This document shows, piece after piece, positions 1 to 10,907 of a DNA stretch of 64,000 nucleotides. The position numbers and the translations under genes are program-made. This DNA is from Helianthus annuus (taxonomy: Eukaryota; Streptophyta; Magnoliopsida; Asterales; Asteraceae): positions 140,059,807 through 140,123,806 of the forward strand of contig NC_035449.2 of assembly GCF_002127325.2 (NCBI RefSeq). The letters run 5' to 3'. The notes under the pieces were generated by a model. That model was not told the DNA's origin. It ran no database searches and worked only from the letters and a program-made list of their open reading frames with translations. Position 1 is the first letter of the stretch. The number at the start of each line of letters is the position of its first letter.

Positions 1-1566
1 TGTCCCAAGGATCCTTTCCCATTACCCCACATTGACTCCATGGTGGATGCAACGGCGGGTCATGAACTGTTAACCTTTATGGATGCATCATCTGGATTCC
101 AACAAATTCAGATGGAACCATCTGATCAAGAGGATACGGCTTTTATGACCCCAACCGGTTTATATTGTTATATTGCTATGCCTTTTGGATTAAGAAATGC
201 AGGTGCAACATATCAAAGGCTGGTGAATATGATGTTCAAAGATCAAATTGGACAAACCATGGAAGTGTACATAGACGATATGGTGGTGAAATCCAAAAAA
301 GCTGAGGATCACCTAAGGGACTTGGAGGAAGCATTTGAAATCCTTGATAATTATAACATGAAGCTTAATCCTTCAAAATGTCACTTTGGTGTTAAAGCAG
401 GTAAATTCTTAGGATATATTGTAACCCGGAGGGGCATTGAAGCAAGCCCAGAACAAATCAAAGCATTGGTGAATATCAAATCCCCTGCCAACGCTAAGGA
501 TGTGCAAAGGCTAACAGGCAGGATAGCAGCTCTAAACAGATTCATATCCAAATCCTCAGAAAAGTGTAAAGAATTCTATGATATCCTAAGAAAGAACAAG
601 AAATTCGAATGGACTGAAAAGCATGAGAATGCTTTACAAGCCCTAAAAGAATACATGTCCTCAGCCCCAGCATTGATGAAACTAGAAAAAGGAGATGTGT
701 TATCCTTATACCTTGCGGTATCCTCAAAAGCAGTAAGTGCAGTCCTTGTTAAGGATCATGAAGGTACACAATATCCTGTCTATTATGTAAGTAAGAGTTT
801 ACTTGATGCTGAATCCAGGTATTCATACCTTGAAAAACTTATTCTTGCACTGATTATGGCATCTACTAAACTAAGACATTATTTTGAAACCCATGTTATT
901 GTTGTTAGAACTAATTTCCCAATTAAGAATGTCCTCAGGAAACCAGAGATGTCCGGAAGAATGGCTAAGTGGGCAGTAAAGCTTAGTGCCCATGATATAA
1001 GATATGAGCCCAGAACAGCCATCAAATCCCAAGCATTAGCAGACTTTGTGGCTGATTTCAGTAGTGATTTACAAAAGGAAGCCGAATTGGAAGTCCAGCA
1101 GCTGGATGAAACTAAGGATCCTTGGATACTACATACTGACGGATCCTCAAATGTTAAAGGCACGGGGCTTGGTATACTACTAAAATCGCCACAGGGGGAC
1201 ATAATACCCCATTCCATAGCTTGTGAATTCCAAGCCACTAATAATGAGGCTGAATATGAAGCCTTAATCGCTGGTTTGCAAATTGCTAAACATATGGGGA
1301 TCAGGTATCTTGAGGTATACGTGGACTCATTGTTAATCACTAATCACTTTAATATATCCTATGCTGTTAAAGGTGAAAAACTAACCAAATATTTAGAGAT
1401 AGTCAAAGAATTGGCACTCTCCTTTGTTTCTTTCAGTTTAACACAGGTACCAAGGGAGGAAAATACAGAAGCTGATGCATTGGCCAACCTAGGATCATCT
1501 TTGAAGATCCCAGAGGATATAAGTATCCCCATCATCCATATCCTGGCTCCTGCTATTGAAAATTAG
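1..1566 (+). CDS. pol: E0 pol, reverse transcriptase and two RNase H domains (partial)
   Basis: This is the retrotransposon replication enzyme that copies element RNA into DNA. The frame is open from base 1, so the N-terminus is outside the window. Counting from the Met at 40, RT motif A is FMDASSGF with Asp15, and the catalytic pair is in YIDDMVV (Asp79, Asp80). A first, gypsy-type RNase H follows at about residues 220-340; its LYLAVSSKAVSAVLV segment lacks the usual catalytic Asp, so it is probably only a connection domain. A second RNase H at about 360-440 keeps HTDGSS, NNEAEYEAL and VYVDSLL, the D-E-D pattern of the archaeal-type enzyme typical of Tat elements. The frame ends at a TAG (1564-1566), and integrase continues in the same frame. 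That stop is either a nonsense mutation or a readthrough site. No frameshift separates the halves. Confidence 0.92.
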   Translation, partial: CPKDPFPLPHIDSMVDATAGHELLTFMDASSGFQQIQMEPSDQEDTAFMTPTGLYCYIAMPFGLRNAGATYQRLVNMMFKDQIGQTMEVYIDDMVVKSKKAEDHLRDLEEAFEILDNYNMKLNPSKCHFGVKAGKFLGYIVTRRGIEASPEQIKALVNIKSPANAKDVQRLTGRIAALNRFISKSSEKCKEFYDILRKNKKFEWTEKHENALQALKEYMSSAPALMKLEKGDVLSLYLAVSSKAVSAVLVKDHEGTQYPVYYVSKSLLDAESRYSYLEKLILALIMASTKLRHYFETHVIVVRTNFPIKNVLRKPEMSGRMAKWAVKLSAHDIRYEPRTAIKSQALADFVADFSSDLQKEAELEVQQLDETKDPWILHTDGSSNVKGTGLGILLKSPQGDIIPHSIACEFQATNNEAEYEALIAGLQIAKHMGIRYLEVYVDSLLITNHFNISYAVKGEKLTKYLEIVKELALSFVSFSLTQVPREENTEADALANLGSSLKIPEDISIPIIHILAPAIEN

Positions 1567-2868
<1,302 letters not shown>

Positions 2869-4247
2869 GCAGGATCCTTCTGGCATGAGTGATCCTTACA
2901 TTGGAAGTATCCTTCAAGGATCCCTGAAGCATCAATGATCCTTACTATGGTAATGTCCTAAGCTTGAACTCTTATTTACATATCTTCTTATTTAAGGATA
3001 AGGATCATGTATCCTTCATCCTTCTCTCACGAGATTTTGAGTTCTGATAAGTTCAGGTATCCTTAGCATAATGTTGACAATCTTCAGAAGCAACTCAGAT
3101 CCTTGGGCTTGTCCCCAGTTATTCTTGGGCTTGTCCCCAGTTTTCGCCTGTAGCGCACGATGATCCTGGTATAGTTCACGTCTTTGGGACAAGTACTCGC
3201 TTTAGGGGCTGATAACCTCATCGCACTGGCTATACCTAGGATCCTACGTATAATGGTAGACGTACCATACATCCGTTCCTAAGGTTTCTAACGTTTTCAC
3301 GTTAGCTAAGGTTTTGGCATTTTCATGTCACTAAGTTTGGATAGTCGCCAGTGAGGGCCATACTCTAGTTTACATACGATCCTTGGGCTTGTCCCCAGTT
3401 ATCCTTGGGCTTGTCCCCAGTTATCCTTGGGCTTGTCCCCAGTTATCCTTCGGGCTTGTCCCCAGTGATCCTTTGGGCATGTCCCCAGTTACTAACTTAT
3501 CTTTTATATTGGCTTAGTCCCAAGTTATGTTCTATTTTTCAGGTTTTCGAAGTTAAACAATTAAGGATCCTTAATCCTTATTATCCATTAAAGTGTAATT
3601 TATGGTTATCCTGATTAAAGGTTAGGATCCTAACTTGGATCCTCAGGTATGATCCTTAATTATTTTCAATTTCATTCATTATTTATTTGAATAACCCTTA
3701 GACTTTGACAACTGAACCTATGGTCCTCAAAATAAACTACTTTGAAAATTTTCGATTATAGGATATTTGATCCAAGATCATATCCTAAATTTCTTAAACA
3801 TAATTTGCTTAACTTTTCTTACTCAAACAAACATGTATCAAAACAATTGAAAATTAAAAGGATAACAATACGAGATAAGCCAAAAAGATTAGAGTTATTT
3901 TATTAACAAAGGTTTAAAACCCTTCAAAGTTGTCAAAATTGCCAACCCGCGTTTCTACCAGCAAAACGTGGCCCGTCCACATGGGTTGGCAAAGGGTGTC
4001 CATTGTTTGTGCGGTCATAGCATGCAGGAAATTAAAAGGCGGCATGATCACAATGGCTTCATCCCCCAAACAGAGGATCCCTCCACCATTTATAATCCTA
4101 CCTATTGTTCACAGGATCCTGGATCCTCAACCCTAAACTATTGTTCAAATACAGACCATAATTGTTTTAAAACATCACAACCACCAAACAAAAAAAATTG
4201 GGCTCCGGCTATGTCTAGAAGTTTCCTTCATCGCCCAATCCTGCAGC
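2869..4247 (+). other. E0 3' non-coding region between pol and the antisense gene
   Basis: About 1.4 kb without a credible gene. It holds the GGCTTGTCCCCAGTT tandem repeats and many GATCCTT words (five in about 80 bases after the pol stop). The short frames here do not look like genes. Tat elements usually have a long spacer in this position. Confidence 0.7.
3099..3490 (+). repeat. 21-22 bp tandem repeats, two blocks
   Basis: The unit ATCCTTGGGCTTGTCCCCAGTT occurs twice in tandem at about 3099-3141 and again in five or so copies at 3379-3490, with small drift in the last copies (CTTCGGGCTTG, CTTTGGGCATG). About 240 bases of unrelated sequence separate the blocks. The unit contains the E0 word ATCCTT, so the repeat may have amplified that word. 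Confidence 0.88.
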
Positions 4248-5844
4248 TCAATCCTTCGCTGCACCATCACCACCAGCTCCACTTGCCTCACCAGCAGGAT
4301 CCTTGCCAGCCTCTCCACCCTCAAGCATCGGGATCTCCTCAGCCTCTTCATCATCCTCAAGCTCTGCTAGCCTCGCCTTCCAACCCTCTACATCCCATGT
4401 GCTTTTGTCGAAGGCAGGATCCTGAGCCTCCATAGCCATCTGCAGCTGGATCTTATACATGGTTATTGCAGCAGAGACCTTGGCATCCTGGGTGATCTCA
4501 TGCTTCTCATAATCAAAATTGATCAGCATCCTGGCAGCTTTATCCTTGGTGGCCCGGAGCTCCTTCTCAAGATCAGCTATCTTAAGATCCTTCAGCACAC
4601 CCATCTGTTGGAGGTCAGCAATTTGTCGGTCTTGATCCTCGACGTGGCCAACATAAGTCTCTATCTCAGCAAATTTCTGCAAGGAAAACAAGGCATAACG
4701 TCAGAAACAAGTGATCCTCAAAACTGTCAGGATAACAAACAGGGGCAGTGATCCTTACCTCGTTGAAGTAGTCCAGAAACTGTTGGCGGAGCAGGGGCAG
4801 ACCTTGTAAATCCTCAGAGGCCTTTCTCTTCTTTCCTTTACCCCTAATAGGTGCTTTAGGGGCTGAAGCAGTTGGGCTAGCAGCAGGAGTCTTCTTCTTT
4901 GCGGATTTGACATTGGTAAGATCATCGATGCCGAACTTTGAAGCAGACTTAGAGGATTTTCCAGCACCTACACAACCAAAATAAGATAAGTATTCTAATT
5001 AAACTTGAAAATCCTACACAGAATTACTTTTTAAATTAGGATACTTACTTGACATTGTGACAGAGGCAGAGGATACTTCTTGAGAATCCTGGGTGGCAAC
5101 CTGGAAAGTTCTTGTCTCCGGATCAAGCTTCTTAAAGGCCAAGAGTCTCTCCTTTGCAGCAGGAGTCAACCTAAGATGAGCAACGGATATAGCTGCACAA
5201 TAAACAAGAAAATGTTAGTGATCCTTATCCTAAGGAACAAGTTCTATGATGATCCTTCCAGGATCCTCTATCCTACCATGGGTAGCCCACTCCATGGGCA
5301 AATCCTTCCCATTAGGGATGGAATCTCTCCTAACAAAAAAGAATCGTCGCTTCCAGTTCGTGTCATTTTTGGTCACTTTGAAAACAGGGTGATCCTCTCC
5401 AGCTTTTCGCTTGAACAAATATCGGTGGGATCCAAAAGTTGTGAGATCATACATCTCACCCAACTCCGCCATACCGAGGTCAATACCCTCTTGCTCAATG
5501 ATCCTTTCAAGGGTGTATAACACCCTCCAGATCATCGGCATAGCCTGGATATAGCAGATGCCGGTAAGGGAGAAAAAAGATTGGGTGAATTGAGGAAAAG
5601 GATACGAATATCCTATCAAGAAAGGGGTGACCGGGAAAGCTACCCAAGTCTCAGAGATGAAATCACTCAAAGTGGTAGGACTAAAAGACTTGAAAAGGGT
5701 TTCCGCCGGGAAACAACGACGGATTTTATCGATTTGAGGGTCGGTGAAGCAACACCTCTCGGAGGGGGAATCTTTGATGATCCCTTGACCCTTTAAGGGG
5801 CTGTTCTTCTTAGGATCCTTGCAGGGGGAGTTCCGGAGCAACAT
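4248..5844 (-). CDS. Antisense accessory gene of E0 (aORF), four exons, intact
   Basis: Proposed exons on the - strand are 5844-5277, 5192-5049, 4967-4759 and 4676-4248. Each intron starts with GT (GTAGGA, GTAAGT, GTAAGG) and ends with AG (GTGCAG, GTGTAG, TTGCAG), and codon phase is kept across all three joints. This gives 449 residues with no stop. Exon 1 carries a conserved domain (DIFISETW-like segment, WVAFPVTPFLIGYSYPFP, FFFVRRDSIP) that matches the family called putative gypsy-type transposase/Transposase_28 in plants. Exon 3 is basic (GKGKKRKASEDL). Exon 4 is a coiled coil (EIETYV to KAARMLINF) with an acidic Glu/Gly-rich tail. The function is unknown. Antisense ORFs at this place are known in Tat elements (Retand). 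A second, truncated copy lies at 51888-52128. Start choice: first ATG after a TATA box about 140 bp upstream. Confidence 0.8.
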
Positions 5845-5983
5845 CTTTTACAGAAGAATAGAAGAAGAAGAAAAACAGAGCAAGAGAGAAGAAGATGAAA
5901 AGGAGAATACCTGGTTGATCTTCTGAATACGGTTATAAAGGGAGTTGCTTTGAATTTAAATGCATTCGATCCTATCCCTATTT

Positions 5984-5992
5984 CTATTTATA
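5984..5992 (-). promoter_or_regulatory. Likely TATA box of the E0 antisense gene
   Basis: On the - strand this reads TATAAATAG, about 140 bases before the ATG at 5844. Upstream of it lies TGACGTCA (around 6021-6030), a bZIP-type palindrome. The Tat fragment at 52.3 kb keeps both a TTATAAATT and a TGACGTCA at matching places. Promoter activity is inferred from sequence only. Confidence 0.6.
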
Positions 5993-6148
5993 ATCATGAT
6001 TGTGCAGGGCTGTCACCTCCATGACGTCAGACCATAACGGATAGTTCCACCTTAACGGCTATATATCCGTTGAGTTAGTTAGAGATAAGATTCAGCAAAA
6101 TATAACTCGTTTATATTACATAAATACTCCTTATATTTTGGGGGCAAT

Positions 6149-6879
6149 TGTTAGGGCTGGATTTTTATGACCTATGATCCTTACATATGATCCTAACATG
6201 TGATCCTAACAGGTGATCCTTGTTTCTTTGGCAGATAGTGATCCTCAGACGAGCTCCAGGATCAGGATCACGGATCATTCCAAGGATCCTCATACTAACG
6301 ACTGTTCTCTTTGGACTTAATATTATCTTACAGGAATTACGAGTTGGATCCGGTCTTAGCAACGTAAACAAGGAATCTGTCATGATAATCTCGCACATGC
6401 ATAATCAAAGATGGACGTTATGGCAAATATGGAAACTCAGCACAATTCAAGGGCGATTATTTAGGCTAAATTTACTTCTATTTCTAAAGGGGTAACGAGC
6501 TAGTAGTTAGGTGATTTGCCTAAAATAGAACCACACACACTTGTATAAATGGCACTCTTGAACATTCGGAAGGGACAACACACTTCTCACACGCTTTAGC
6601 ATACGATACTATAGTGATCCTTGTACCTAGCTCGTTACCATCCGAAGTTGTAACCACTATTTGTTATATTAAAGTTTGGTGATCGATGGTTTCCATCACC
6701 CGAGGTTTTTTATGCCGGAGATCATTCATTGATCAAGGGCTTTTTCCTCGTATAAATCCTTGTGTCACTTGTGCATTTTACATTTGAGTGATCCTTCACT
6801 TTGTTCATCATACCAAGCATCATTCCCCGTTTACATAAAGTTTGGTTGCATTATCTTTAAGTGATTTTTGACCAAAACA
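6149..6879 (+). repeat. E0 3' LTR
   Basis: The LTR starts TGTTAGGGCTGG directly after the purine tract TTTTGGGGGCAAT and ends GACCAAAACA, 731 bp. It is crowded with TGATCCTTA-type words in its first 150 bases. The right edge is set by resumption of E1 sequence (CTATGTTTCAAGC), which matches the undisturbed E6 sequence around 58923. The 5' partner LTR is outside the window, so age cannot be estimated. Confidence 0.82.
6544..6550 (+). promoter_or_regulatory. TATA box in E0 3' LTR
   Basis: TATAAAT within CTTGTATAAATGGCAC, about 395 bases into the LTR. In the unseen 5' LTR the same site would drive the element RNA. Confidence 0.55.
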
Positions 6880-7320
6880 CTATGTTTCAAGCATTTTAGG
6901 ATAAAGTATTAGCCAAGGACTAGGTCAGAACTACCGTTCAGCAGAAGTCCCGGAATAATACCCCAGACATCATAGAGTATAAACACCTAGTATATCAGAA
7001 TACGAGACCTTTCAAACGAGATTTCAGGGGTTACCTATATATCCAAGTAGTGTTCCTCGCGAATTTTACCAGTTTGAAATTTTAGGTTTATATCCCGAAT
7101 AAATTTACTAAATGTACGAAAACCTATCGACACATCATTAGTGAGACTGTTTAACTCATTTTGACTTTCCAAATCTTTAGCATACTGTAATTGTCTAGCC
7201 GATGTACTATCATTTTCCCTATATACACAAGCTCTTTTTAGATTTTATCATGTTTTTGTATTTTTGCATTTTTTACTGTTTTTGAATTTTCTGAAAGTAT
7301 AACTATGTAACTATCTCCCC
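6880..7320 (-). other. E1 3' non-coding region with conserved hairpin block (truncated)
   Basis: This carries the part of the shared copia block that survives left of the E0 insertion. The long-range stem is 6906-6921 (GTATTAGCCAAGGACT) with 6946-6961 (AGTCCCGGAATAATAC): the outer six and inner six pairs match and the middle is imperfect. The downstream part (TTTCAGGGGTTACCTATATATCC) is also shared with E3, E5 and E6. No ORF. Confidence 0.7.
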
Positions 7321-8304
7321 CTAAATACCAAAACACATAAAAAATCGACAAACCATCGCAGATTGTCTCTCGTCTTCATCCGCAACAGTACTCTCATCAA
7401 CGCTCACAATTCCATCCGACACCAAAAGCAATTTCATACCATTAAGTTTTAACAAATACTGAAACCGATTTTTATCAAAAGCTTTAGTATGCAAATCAGC
7501 TTTTTGTTCATCAGTATGGATTTTCTCAATTCGTATCAACTTTTTCTAGAAACAATCGCGAATAAAGTGATGACGAATCTCTATATGTTTAGTTTTAGCG
7601 TGATGTACTGGATTTTTAGTAATGTTAATTGCGGCCTCATTATCAACAAACAGAGGTGTGTTAAGAAACTGCAAACCGTAGTCGCGCATCTGTTGCTGTA
7701 TCCACAGGATCTGAGAGCAGCAACTGCTAGCAGAAACATACTCCGCTTCACATGTAGATAGCGCCACAGATGTTTGTTTCTTACACTGCCAGGTAACCAA
7801 TCGCGGACCAAAGAACTGGCATCCTGCAGTTGTTGATTTCGCGTTGACTTTGCAGCATCCGAAATCCGAATCGGAATACCCTTCGAGCGTAAAATCGCCT
7901 TTCCTAGGATACCATAACCCCAATGACGGAGTACCTTTCAGATAACGTAATATCCTCTTGACAATAATCATGTGCGATGCTCTCGGGTTAGACTGAAATC
8001 TTGCTGCGAGACACGTTGGGTACATAATATCAGGACGTGAAGCAGTCAGATACATCAAAGAACCGATCATGGAACGGTAGAACGTTTCATCAGCCCTGTC
8101 TCCGGTGAGATCTGGGTGAATCCCATGATTAGTCGCAAGTGGGGTAGCAGCTGGAGTAGAACTTGACATTCCAAATTTCTCTAGAATATCATGCACGTAC
8201 TTCGTTTGATGAATGAAAATTCCTTCAAGAAGTTGTTCAACTTGTAGACCCAGAAAGAATTTCATCTCCCCCATTGATGACATTTCGAATTTCTGCTTCA
8301 TCAC
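7321..8304 (-). pseudogene. pol: E1 pol C-terminal part, RT end and RNase H
   Basis: This continues the pol frame after the TAG at 8305-8307. It has the RT end (KFEMSSMGEMKFFLGLQVEQ, DETFYRSMIGSLMYLTASRPDIM) and copia RNase H (GYSDSDFGCC, STCEAEYVSAS, FVDNEAAINI), ending with the usual HIEIRHHFIRD segment. A further in-frame TAG interrupts it at about 7540 where E3 has a sense codon (E3 reads RDCHEKKL; here RDCF-stop-KKL). The tail after it runs to 7321. The RNase H catalytic acidic residues are readable, but the polyprotein cannot be made whole. Confidence 0.85.
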
Positions 8305-10836
8305 CTATTCGAAATCTTTGCAAAATTTCTCATTTGTTGACCCAAAAATTATATCGTCCACATAAATTTGTACTATCAGAAGATGACCATCAACGACTTT
8401 AGTGAAGAGAGTGGCATCCACTTTTCCACGTATGAACTGGTTAGCGAGTAGGTGTTGAGACAAAGTCTCGTACCAGGCTCTCGGCGCCTGATGTAGACCA
8501 TACAACGCTTTGTCCAGCAGATAAACTTTGTTCTTGTGGATTGGGTCAGTAAAGCCCGGCGGCTGACCAACATAAACCTCCTCTTTGACCTTCCCATAAA
8601 GAAACGCTGATTTTACATCCAACTGATATACTTTGAAATTCTTCCAAGACGCAAATGCTAGGAAAATTCTGATAGCCTCTAGTCGAGCTACAGGAGCATA
8701 GACTTCAGTAAAATCAATCCCCTCCTGTTGACTAAAGCCCTGAACAACGAGTCGAGCTTTGTTCCTTACAACCACTCCTCTGTCATCCCTTTTACATTTG
8801 AAAACCCATTTTGTATTGATTTTCCTTTGACCATCCGGCAAATCCACTAACTTCCACACCCCCAACTTTTCAAACTGACTTAACTCTTCTTGCATCGCTA
8901 TGACCCAAGAATCTTCAGTAAGCGCCTCTTTGTAAGTTCTCGGTTCGACCTGCGAGATAAAACAACTTAATGAAAATTCAGTTAGTAAAGGTGCTACTGT
9001 AGAATAAAAACATGTTAAGCCTTGGTCAATTTGACGTCTCGTGCGAACGCCCGATTGCAATTCTCCTATGATCAACTCCTCTGGATGATAGGAAAGAGTT
9101 CGCGGCATCACTTCGCTTGGAACATCTACATTTCCCTCCAGATTAGTAACATTCTGCTCTGCATCTTGTTCACCAACTTGGTTTGTTTGACTTGACAACT
9201 GGATCTGCTCCCCCTCAAGATCTGAATCACCATGGTCAAAAACTGGCATGTTATCAGCTTCTTGATCATCATTCACCTCCGACTGATTACCAGGAGCAAC
9301 TTCATCATCATGTTCACCAGCATTACTAGGACCTGCTTCATCGTCATTTGAAGTTTCCCGAGGTCTTCTAGAATACTCCGCTGGAAACCTGAGCTGCGAC
9401 TCATACTCTCGCAAAATATCCAGCTCATCAAAGAAATCTTCTTCTTCCTCAGATTCTTCCCTCATGTCAAACGAATCCCAAAGTTTGTCATAATGATATC
9501 GCCATGAATCACCAGGATTCTGTGGCGGCATAGTGTACCCCTGACATTCAACATTCGCTGCCTCAATAATCTGCTTGTCGCTTGGAATGAAAACACGTCG
9601 CAAAGGACTGGAATAACCCACAAATATTCCCTCAACTCTCTTCGGACCAAACTTTCCTTTAGGCTCTATCACCGTACAGGGTGACCCAAACGGTTCTAGA
9701 TACTTCAAATTCGGTTTGCGTTTATTGAGTAGCTCAAAACACGTCTTGTTGAACTTCTTTACAGTAAGAACTCTGTTGAGAGTATAGCATGCAGCAGAAA
9801 CAGCTTCAGCCCAGAAATTAATTGGTAACTTAGAGTCTGCAAGCATCGTTCTGGCTGTCTCGATTAGCGTCCGGTTTTTGCGTTCTGCAACTCCATTCTG
9901 CTGCGGAGTGTACGGAGCACTAAACTCATGCAGTATACCTCGTTCGTCACAAAATTCTTCCATCATACTGTTTTTGAACTCAGTACCATTATCACTGCGA
10001 ATTCTACAAATTGGCCTCTGATACAGATTCTCAATTCTTTTAAACAACGCCATCAGGCTGTCAAACGTTTCGTCTTTGGATTTCAAAAACATAACCCAAG
10101 AAAATCTGGAATAATCATCAGTCACGACCAAACAGTAGGAATCTCCTGTTACACTCTTGACATTCACTGGACCAAACAAATCCATGTGAAGTCGTTCCAA
10201 CGGTCTTGAAACTGAATTAACTTGCTTTGTAGGGTGAGACTTTTTCTTCTGTTTACCTTTGACACAACTTATGCACTCCCCTTCCAAATGAAAACCTTTG
10301 ACATGCACTCCTGTCACCAAATCGTTATGCACCAAGTGATTCATTTTCCTTAAGTGAATATGCCCCATCTTTCGATGCCATAACCGTGATTCTTTCTCCG
10401 TTGCTCTGGACACAAAACAGTGAGCCTGACCCGTGGTTGTAGTAGCAACGCTCATGTCCAACACGTACAGATCGTTGACTCTTGGTGCCCTCATGATGAT
10501 CCACTCTTCAGGTATCACAAATCCCGGTTTCAAGATCAAACATTCTTTGTCGGTGAAATGAGTAGTATACATCCTGTCACAGATCTGGGAGATACTTAGC
10601 AGGTTGTTCTCCAACTCAGCGATGTAGTTAACTCTCTCAAATGTTATGATGCCATTCGATAACGTTCCTTCACCTATGATCCTTCCTCCTTGATTACCCG
10701 CAAAACCCACATAACCACCATTAATGTTATTCACATCATACAGCAGCGCGGTCTTCCCTGTCATATGCCTTGATGCTCCACTATCCATTATCCACCTGGA
10801 TACAAGTTTTGGAAGATCCTGCACATAACAAAACAT
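8305..10836 (-). CDS. pol: E1 pol: protease, integrase and most of reverse transcriptase
   Basis: An 843-codon open segment. The protease motif [13 protein letters not shown] lies at the start (Asp18). The integrase has an HHCC module ([15 protein letters not shown] to CISCVKGK), then the D-D-E residues in [18 protein letters not shown] and [14 protein letters not shown] variable acidic linker (many Glu/Asp, about residues 440-590) precedes RT, which begins around [12 protein letters not shown] and contains [11 protein letters not shown] and the catalytic YVDDIIFGS. The frame stops with TAG at 8305-8307, where E3 has a Lys codon. Integrase before RT defines Ty1/copia, and the RT wording resembles the SIRE/Maximus lineage. 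The apparent start is internal. Pol probably begins after a splice-acceptor-like TTATGTGCAG just upstream (around 10820), since gag is in another frame. Confidence 0.9.
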   Translation of the reverse strand: MFCYVQDLPKLVSRWIMDSGASRHMTGKTALLYDVNNINGGYVGFAGNQGGRIIGEGTLSNGIITFERVNYIAELENNLLSISQICDRMYTTHFTDKECLILKPGFVIPEEWIIMRAPRVNDLYVLDMSVATTTTGQAHCFVSRATEKESRLWHRKMGHIHLRKMNHLVHNDLVTGVHVKGFHLEGECISCVKGKQKKKSHPTKQVNSVSRPLERLHMDLFGPVNVKSVTGDSYCLVVTDDYSRFSWVMFLKSKDETFDSLMALFKRIENLYQRPICRIRSDNGTEFKNSMMEEFCDERGILHEFSAPYTPQQNGVAERKNRTLIETARTMLADSKLPINFWAEAVSAACYTLNRVLTVKKFNKTCFELLNKRKPNLKYLEPFGSPCTVIEPKGKFGPKRVEGIFVGYSSPLRRVFIPSDKQIIEAANVECQGYTMPPQNPGDSWRYHYDKLWDSFDMREESEEEEDFFDELDILREYESQLRFPAEYSRRPRETSNDDEAGPSNAGEHDDEVAPGNQSEVNDDQEADNMPVFDHGDSDLEGEQIQLSSQTNQVGEQDAEQNVTNLEGNVDVPSEVMPRTLSYHPEELIIGELQSGVRTRRQIDQGLTCFYSTVAPLLTEFSLSCFISQVEPRTYKEALTEDSWVIAMQEELSQFEKLGVWKLVDLPDGQRKINTKWVFKCKRDDRGVVVRNKARLVVQGFSQQEGIDFTEVYAPVARLEAIRIFLAFASWKNFKVYQLDVKSAFLYGKVKEEVYVGQPPGFTDPIHKNKVYLLDKALYGLHQAPRAWYETLSQHLLANQFIRGKVDATLFTKVVDGHLLIVQIYVDDIIFGSTNEKFCKDFE

Positions 10837-10854
10837 TACTTAAACAACTTCAAG

Positions 10855-10907
10855 AAAAATGCCGATTCATGCTTCGCAATCCAGGAAGCTCCGGCAATTC
10901 AAACTGT
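10855..10907 (-). other. Gag-pol junction module of E1
   Basis: Directly after the gag stop the - strand reads ATTGCCGGAGCTTCC, then GCATGAATCGGCA. The same module (CCGGAG-two C's-GAATCGGCA) follows gag in E2, H, E5 and E6. It is followed by an acceptor-like TATGTGCAG and then the protease coding start. Its role (splicing, frame control or RNA signal) is not known. Confidence 0.55.

Noticed and set aside
879..1340. Reverse-strand ORF of 153 codons over E0 pol
   Set aside because: Shadow of a highly conserved RNase H reading frame.
3930..4435. Forward ORFs overlapping the end of the E0 antisense gene
   Set aside because: They are opposite-strand shadows of exon 4 of the antisense gene, which has good splice sites, a coiled coil and preserved phase.
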